Shown in pieces: positions 6,133 through 7,586 of a stretch of 7,586 nucleotides of DNA (its first letter is position 1; each line of letters begins with the position of its first letter). Position numbers and translations under genes: made by a program. A model generated the notes under the pieces. It was not told where the DNA came from, searched no databases, and was given only the letters and a program-made list of their open reading frames with translations. The stretch is from CAZXCQ01 sp964639275 (GTDB lineage Bacteria; Desulfobacterota; DSM-4660; Desulfatiglandales; Desulfatiglandaceae): positions 1 to 7,586 of the forward strand of contig CAZXCQ010000298.1 of the NCBI GenBank assembly GCA_964639275.1. Reading direction: 5' to 3'.

Positions 6133-6186
6133 AAGGAGGTGATGAGAGGAAAGGGCTTTGAGAAGACTGGCGCTGGAGAATTGTGA
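6133..6186 (+). promoter_or_regulatory. Strong Shine-Dalgarno with possible 14-codon leader ORF before dctP
   Basis: AAGGAGGTGAT (6133-6143) is an 11-nt perfect complement to the usual 16S rRNA 3' tail. An ATG at 6142 lies only two bases after AGGAGG and opens a 14-codon frame ending with TGA at 6184-6186, 41 bp before the binding-protein start. The spacing is very short for efficient initiation, and the peptide (MRGKGFEKTGAGEL) matches no family I recognise. It may be a leader, a standby ribosome site or a remnant. No clear promoter was seen in 6127-6227. Confidence 0.3.
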
Positions 6187-6215
6187 AGAAAGTGTCTGTT
6201 AACATTGGATTGCTT

Positions 6216-6224
6216 AAGGAGGGG
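6216..6224 (+). promoter_or_regulatory. Ribosome binding site deciding the TRAP binding-protein start
   Basis: AAGGAGGGG ends three bases before the ATG at 6228 (core AGGAGG spaced five bases). It supports 6228 over the in-frame ATG at 6183, which would place 15 extra residues before the signal peptide. Confidence 0.8.
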
Positions 6225-6227
6225 ATC

Positions 6228-7364
6228 ATGAAAAAAAGCAAAATTCTTGGAATGGCTATTGCTCTTGTGACTGTGTTGACAATAGCGCTGCCTGGTTATA
6301 GCGCCGCGGCTACTGATAGCTACAAGCTTCAGATCCAAACCGCTGTGCCAAGCGCAAGCATTTACTTCATGCTCATCGAACGTATGGCTAAACGCATCGA
6401 GGCCATGTCCAACAAGAGGCTCATCGTGGAAGTGCTTCCTGCCGGTGCAGTCGTCCCAGTATTTCAAATACTTGATGCCGTTGATAAGGGTGTCGTCAAT
6501 GGGGGCCAGGCCTGGACGCATTACTGGTCGGGCAAGCATCCCGCAGGTCTCCTCTTTTCAGCCCCCACCGCGGGATTGGGGTTTGGCATGGATCAGGTGA
6601 GCGTGGTGTCGTGGCTCTATGACGGTGGTGGAAAGGAATTATACCAGCAGTACTTTACCGAAATTCTGAAGTACAACATCAAAGGGTTCATGTGTATGCC
6701 GATGGGACCGGACCCGTTCGGTTGGTTCAAAAAGCCGTTCAAATCGTTGGACGATCTCAAAAAGGTCAAATACCGTACGCCTCCAGGTATTCCAGCAGAA
6801 TCATTCCAGCGGCTAGGCATGCCGACCGTTTCCATGCCGGGCGGTGAAATCGTTCCATCTGCCCAGCGGGGCGTCATCGACGCGGCCGAGTGGATCGGAC
6901 CTGCCGACGATAGGAATCTGGGGCTCAGTTCCATATGGAAAAATTATTACCTTCAGGGGTTGCACCAAGCCACCGACATCGGCGACATATACATCAATCT
7001 CGACTGGTGGAAGAAGCTTCCCGCCGACCTGAAGGCGATGTTCGAATGTGCGATCATGTCCTGTATTGCCGACACGTACAACTGGAACGTTTACCAGAAC
7101 GGTACCGCTCTCGAGGAACTGGTGAAAAAGCAGGGTGTGAAGGTCCTGGATACGCCCGAGGAATACTATCCTGCCTACATGAAGGCCACCCAGGAAGTCC
7201 TGGACAAATATGCAGCAAAAGACCCCTTCTTCAAGAAGGTCCTGACCTCAATGCAAGATTATGCGAAAGTTGTTATACCATACCAGGAAAAAGTCAACGG
7301 GCTCTACTATAAGATGGGCAAGGCAGCGATGGACGCGGGCGTTGTCGGCTACGGTGATAAGTAA
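6228..7364 (+). CDS. dctP: TRAP transporter solute-binding protein, DctP type
   Basis: Periplasmic receptor of a sodium-driven TRAP (tripartite ATP-independent periplasmic) uptake system; 378 aa. The start at 6228 gives a classical signal peptide: MKKSK, a hydrophobic core from about residue 6 to 22, and a likely cleavage after the Ala run (GYSAAA, 23-28). The mature protein begins near TDSYKLQIQTAVP. Family marks are KRLIVEVLPAGAVVPVFQILDAV (63-85), GPDPFGWFKKPFKSLDDLKKVKYRTPPG (160-187), whose Arg183 is the conserved carboxylate-binding arginine position, and GVIDAAEWIGPADDRNLGL (215-233). The EWIGP segment resembles the TakP-like branch (mannitol/chloroaromatic and 2-oxoacid type) rather than classical C4-dicarboxylate DctP. 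It therefore probably binds a monocarboxylate or 2-oxo acid, though the ligand is unproven. Codon use resembles that of its neighbours. The permease genes would be expected just downstream, where a new gene starts at 7532. Confidence 0.93.
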   Translation: MKKSKILGMAIALVTVLTIALPGYSAAATDSYKLQIQTAVPSASIYFMLIERMAKRIEAMSNKRLIVEVLPAGAVVPVFQILDAVDKGVVNGGQAWTHYWSGKHPAGLLFSAPTAGLGFGMDQVSVVSWLYDGGGKELYQQYFTEILKYNIKGFMCMPMGPDPFGWFKKPFKSLDDLKKVKYRTPPGIPAESFQRLGMPTVSMPGGEIVPSAQRGVIDAAEWIGPADDRNLGLSSIWKNYYLQGLHQATDIGDIYINLDWWKKLPADLKAMFECAIMSCIADTYNWNVYQNGTALEELVKKQGVKVLDTPEEYYPAYMKATQEVLDKYAAKDPFFKKVLTSMQDYAKVVIPYQEKVNGLYYKMGKAAMDAGVVGYGDK

Positions 7365-7443
7365 CATACTGCGGCATTCGGGCGCTTCGTGCGCCGACTT
7401 ACCTCGGATACAGGGTAAGCAAACAAGTGAAAGTGCTGTTTTC

Positions 7444-7475
7444 GGTCAAAGGGTGCGAGCAGGCGCCCTTTGACC
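7444..7475 (+). terminator. Strong stem-loop after dctP, possible attenuator or mRNA-stabilising hairpin
   Basis: GGTCAAAGGG (7444-7453) pairs perfectly with CCCTTTGACC (7466-7475). TGC (7454-7456) and GCG (7463-7465) extend this to 13 pairs with one G-U wobble, leaving the six-base loop GAGCAG. No T-run follows (CCTTGTGCT), so it is not a textbook rho-independent terminator. Confidence 0.55.
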
Positions 7476-7481
7476 CCTTGT

Positions 7482-7507
7482 GCTAAAGTGCTTCGTAATA
7501 CTTTAGC
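7482..7507 (+). repeat. Second stem-loop after dctP
   Basis: GCTAAAGT (7482-7489) and ACTTTAGC (7500-7507) form a perfect 8-bp inverted repeat around a 10-base loop, six bases after the first hairpin and 24 bp before the next start codon. It is AT-rich and weaker; it may be an operator or part of a tandem-hairpin structure. Confidence 0.45.
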
Positions 7508-7531
7508 GGTTTGAAAACACTCAGGAGTAAG

Positions 7532-7586
7532 ATGGCCGACCGCGAGAGTCTTTTTTCCAAAGGGCGTAACCCAAATTCTTCACACC
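7532..7586 (+). CDS. Start of next gene, 3' partial; probably TRAP permease by context
   Basis: ATG at 7532 is preceded by AGGAG (7523-7527) at good spacing. The frame stays open to the window edge for 18 codons, reading MADRESLFSKGRNPNSSH. The fragment is too short and too polar to identify. Following a TRAP binding-protein gene, the small (DctQ) or large (DctM) membrane subunit is the expected neighbour, but no membrane segment is visible yet, so the product is inference only. Confidence 0.5.
   Translation, partial: MADRESLFSKGRNPNSSH

Larger units (their letters stand above)
7365..7531 (+). other. Spacer after dctP holding two hairpins
   Basis: This 167-bp gap separates the binding-protein gene from the next start. 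It holds two inverted repeats, annotated separately, and a minor 5-bp GGCGC/GCGCC pair at 7381-7395. No gene is seen. In binding-protein transport operons such hairpins often stabilise the upstream message or attenuate read-through, so that receptor exceeds permease; that role is an inference here. Confidence 0.5.

Noticed and set aside
6181..6205. TTGTGA ... TAACAT as a promoter for the binding-protein gene
   Set aside because: The gap between the two boxes is only 13 bp, too short for a sigma-70 promoter.
7549..7556. T-run (CTTTTTTCC) as a rho-independent terminator
   Set aside because: No stem directly precedes it, and it lies within the start of the next open frame as CTT-TTT-TCC codons.

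Overview
The window reads as one plus-strand catabolic cluster from a strictly anaerobic bacterium. A tungsten-type aldehyde:ferredoxin oxidoreductase, a multi-[4Fe-4S] partner, an ADP-forming acyl-CoA synthetase, an iron-type alcohol dehydrogenase and a TRAP carboxylate-uptake protein sit together. This set, with moderate GC, AGGAGG-type ribosome sites and a small single-PAS protein, is most typical of sulfate-reducing or syntrophic Desulfobacterota (former Deltaproteobacteria). That lineage call is an inference from gene content; there is no rRNA or marker gene to confirm it.

Layout. 1-1917: beta subunit (5' end cut by the window edge) and alpha subunit of a succinyl-CoA-synthetase-type ligase, 4 bp apart. 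1980-4219: a four-motif ferredoxin-like protein whose stop overlaps the AOR start (ATGA). 4220-4361: a short spacer with a direct repeat and an inverted repeat. 4362-5513: Fe-dependent alcohol dehydrogenase. 5539-6126: a small PAS-domain gene, now broken by a 1-nt frameshift and by a 236-bp mobile element (5834-6069) with terminal inverted repeats and a perfect 8-bp target duplication. 6127-6227: leader region with a very strong Shine-Dalgarno sequence. 6228-7364: secreted TRAP solute-binding protein. 7365-7531: spacer with two hairpins. 7532-7586: start of a further gene, cut by the window edge, probably a TRAP permease by context only.

Likely joint function. The TRAP system would import a carboxylate or oxo-acid. 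The dehydrogenase interconverts an alcohol and an aldehyde with NAD(P)(H). AOR and its Fe-S partner interconvert aldehyde and acid, exchanging low-potential electrons. The CoA ligase interconverts acid and acyl-CoA with ATP/ADP. The set can therefore run oxidatively (alcohol to acyl-CoA) or reductively (acyl-CoA to acid with ATP gain, then to alcohol as an electron sink). The substrate cannot be read from the sequence.

The most notable feature is the MITE-like element in the PAS gene. Removing the element plus one copy of its duplication rejoins the PAS C-terminus exactly in frame. No minus-strand gene, tRNA, rRNA or CRISPR array was seen.
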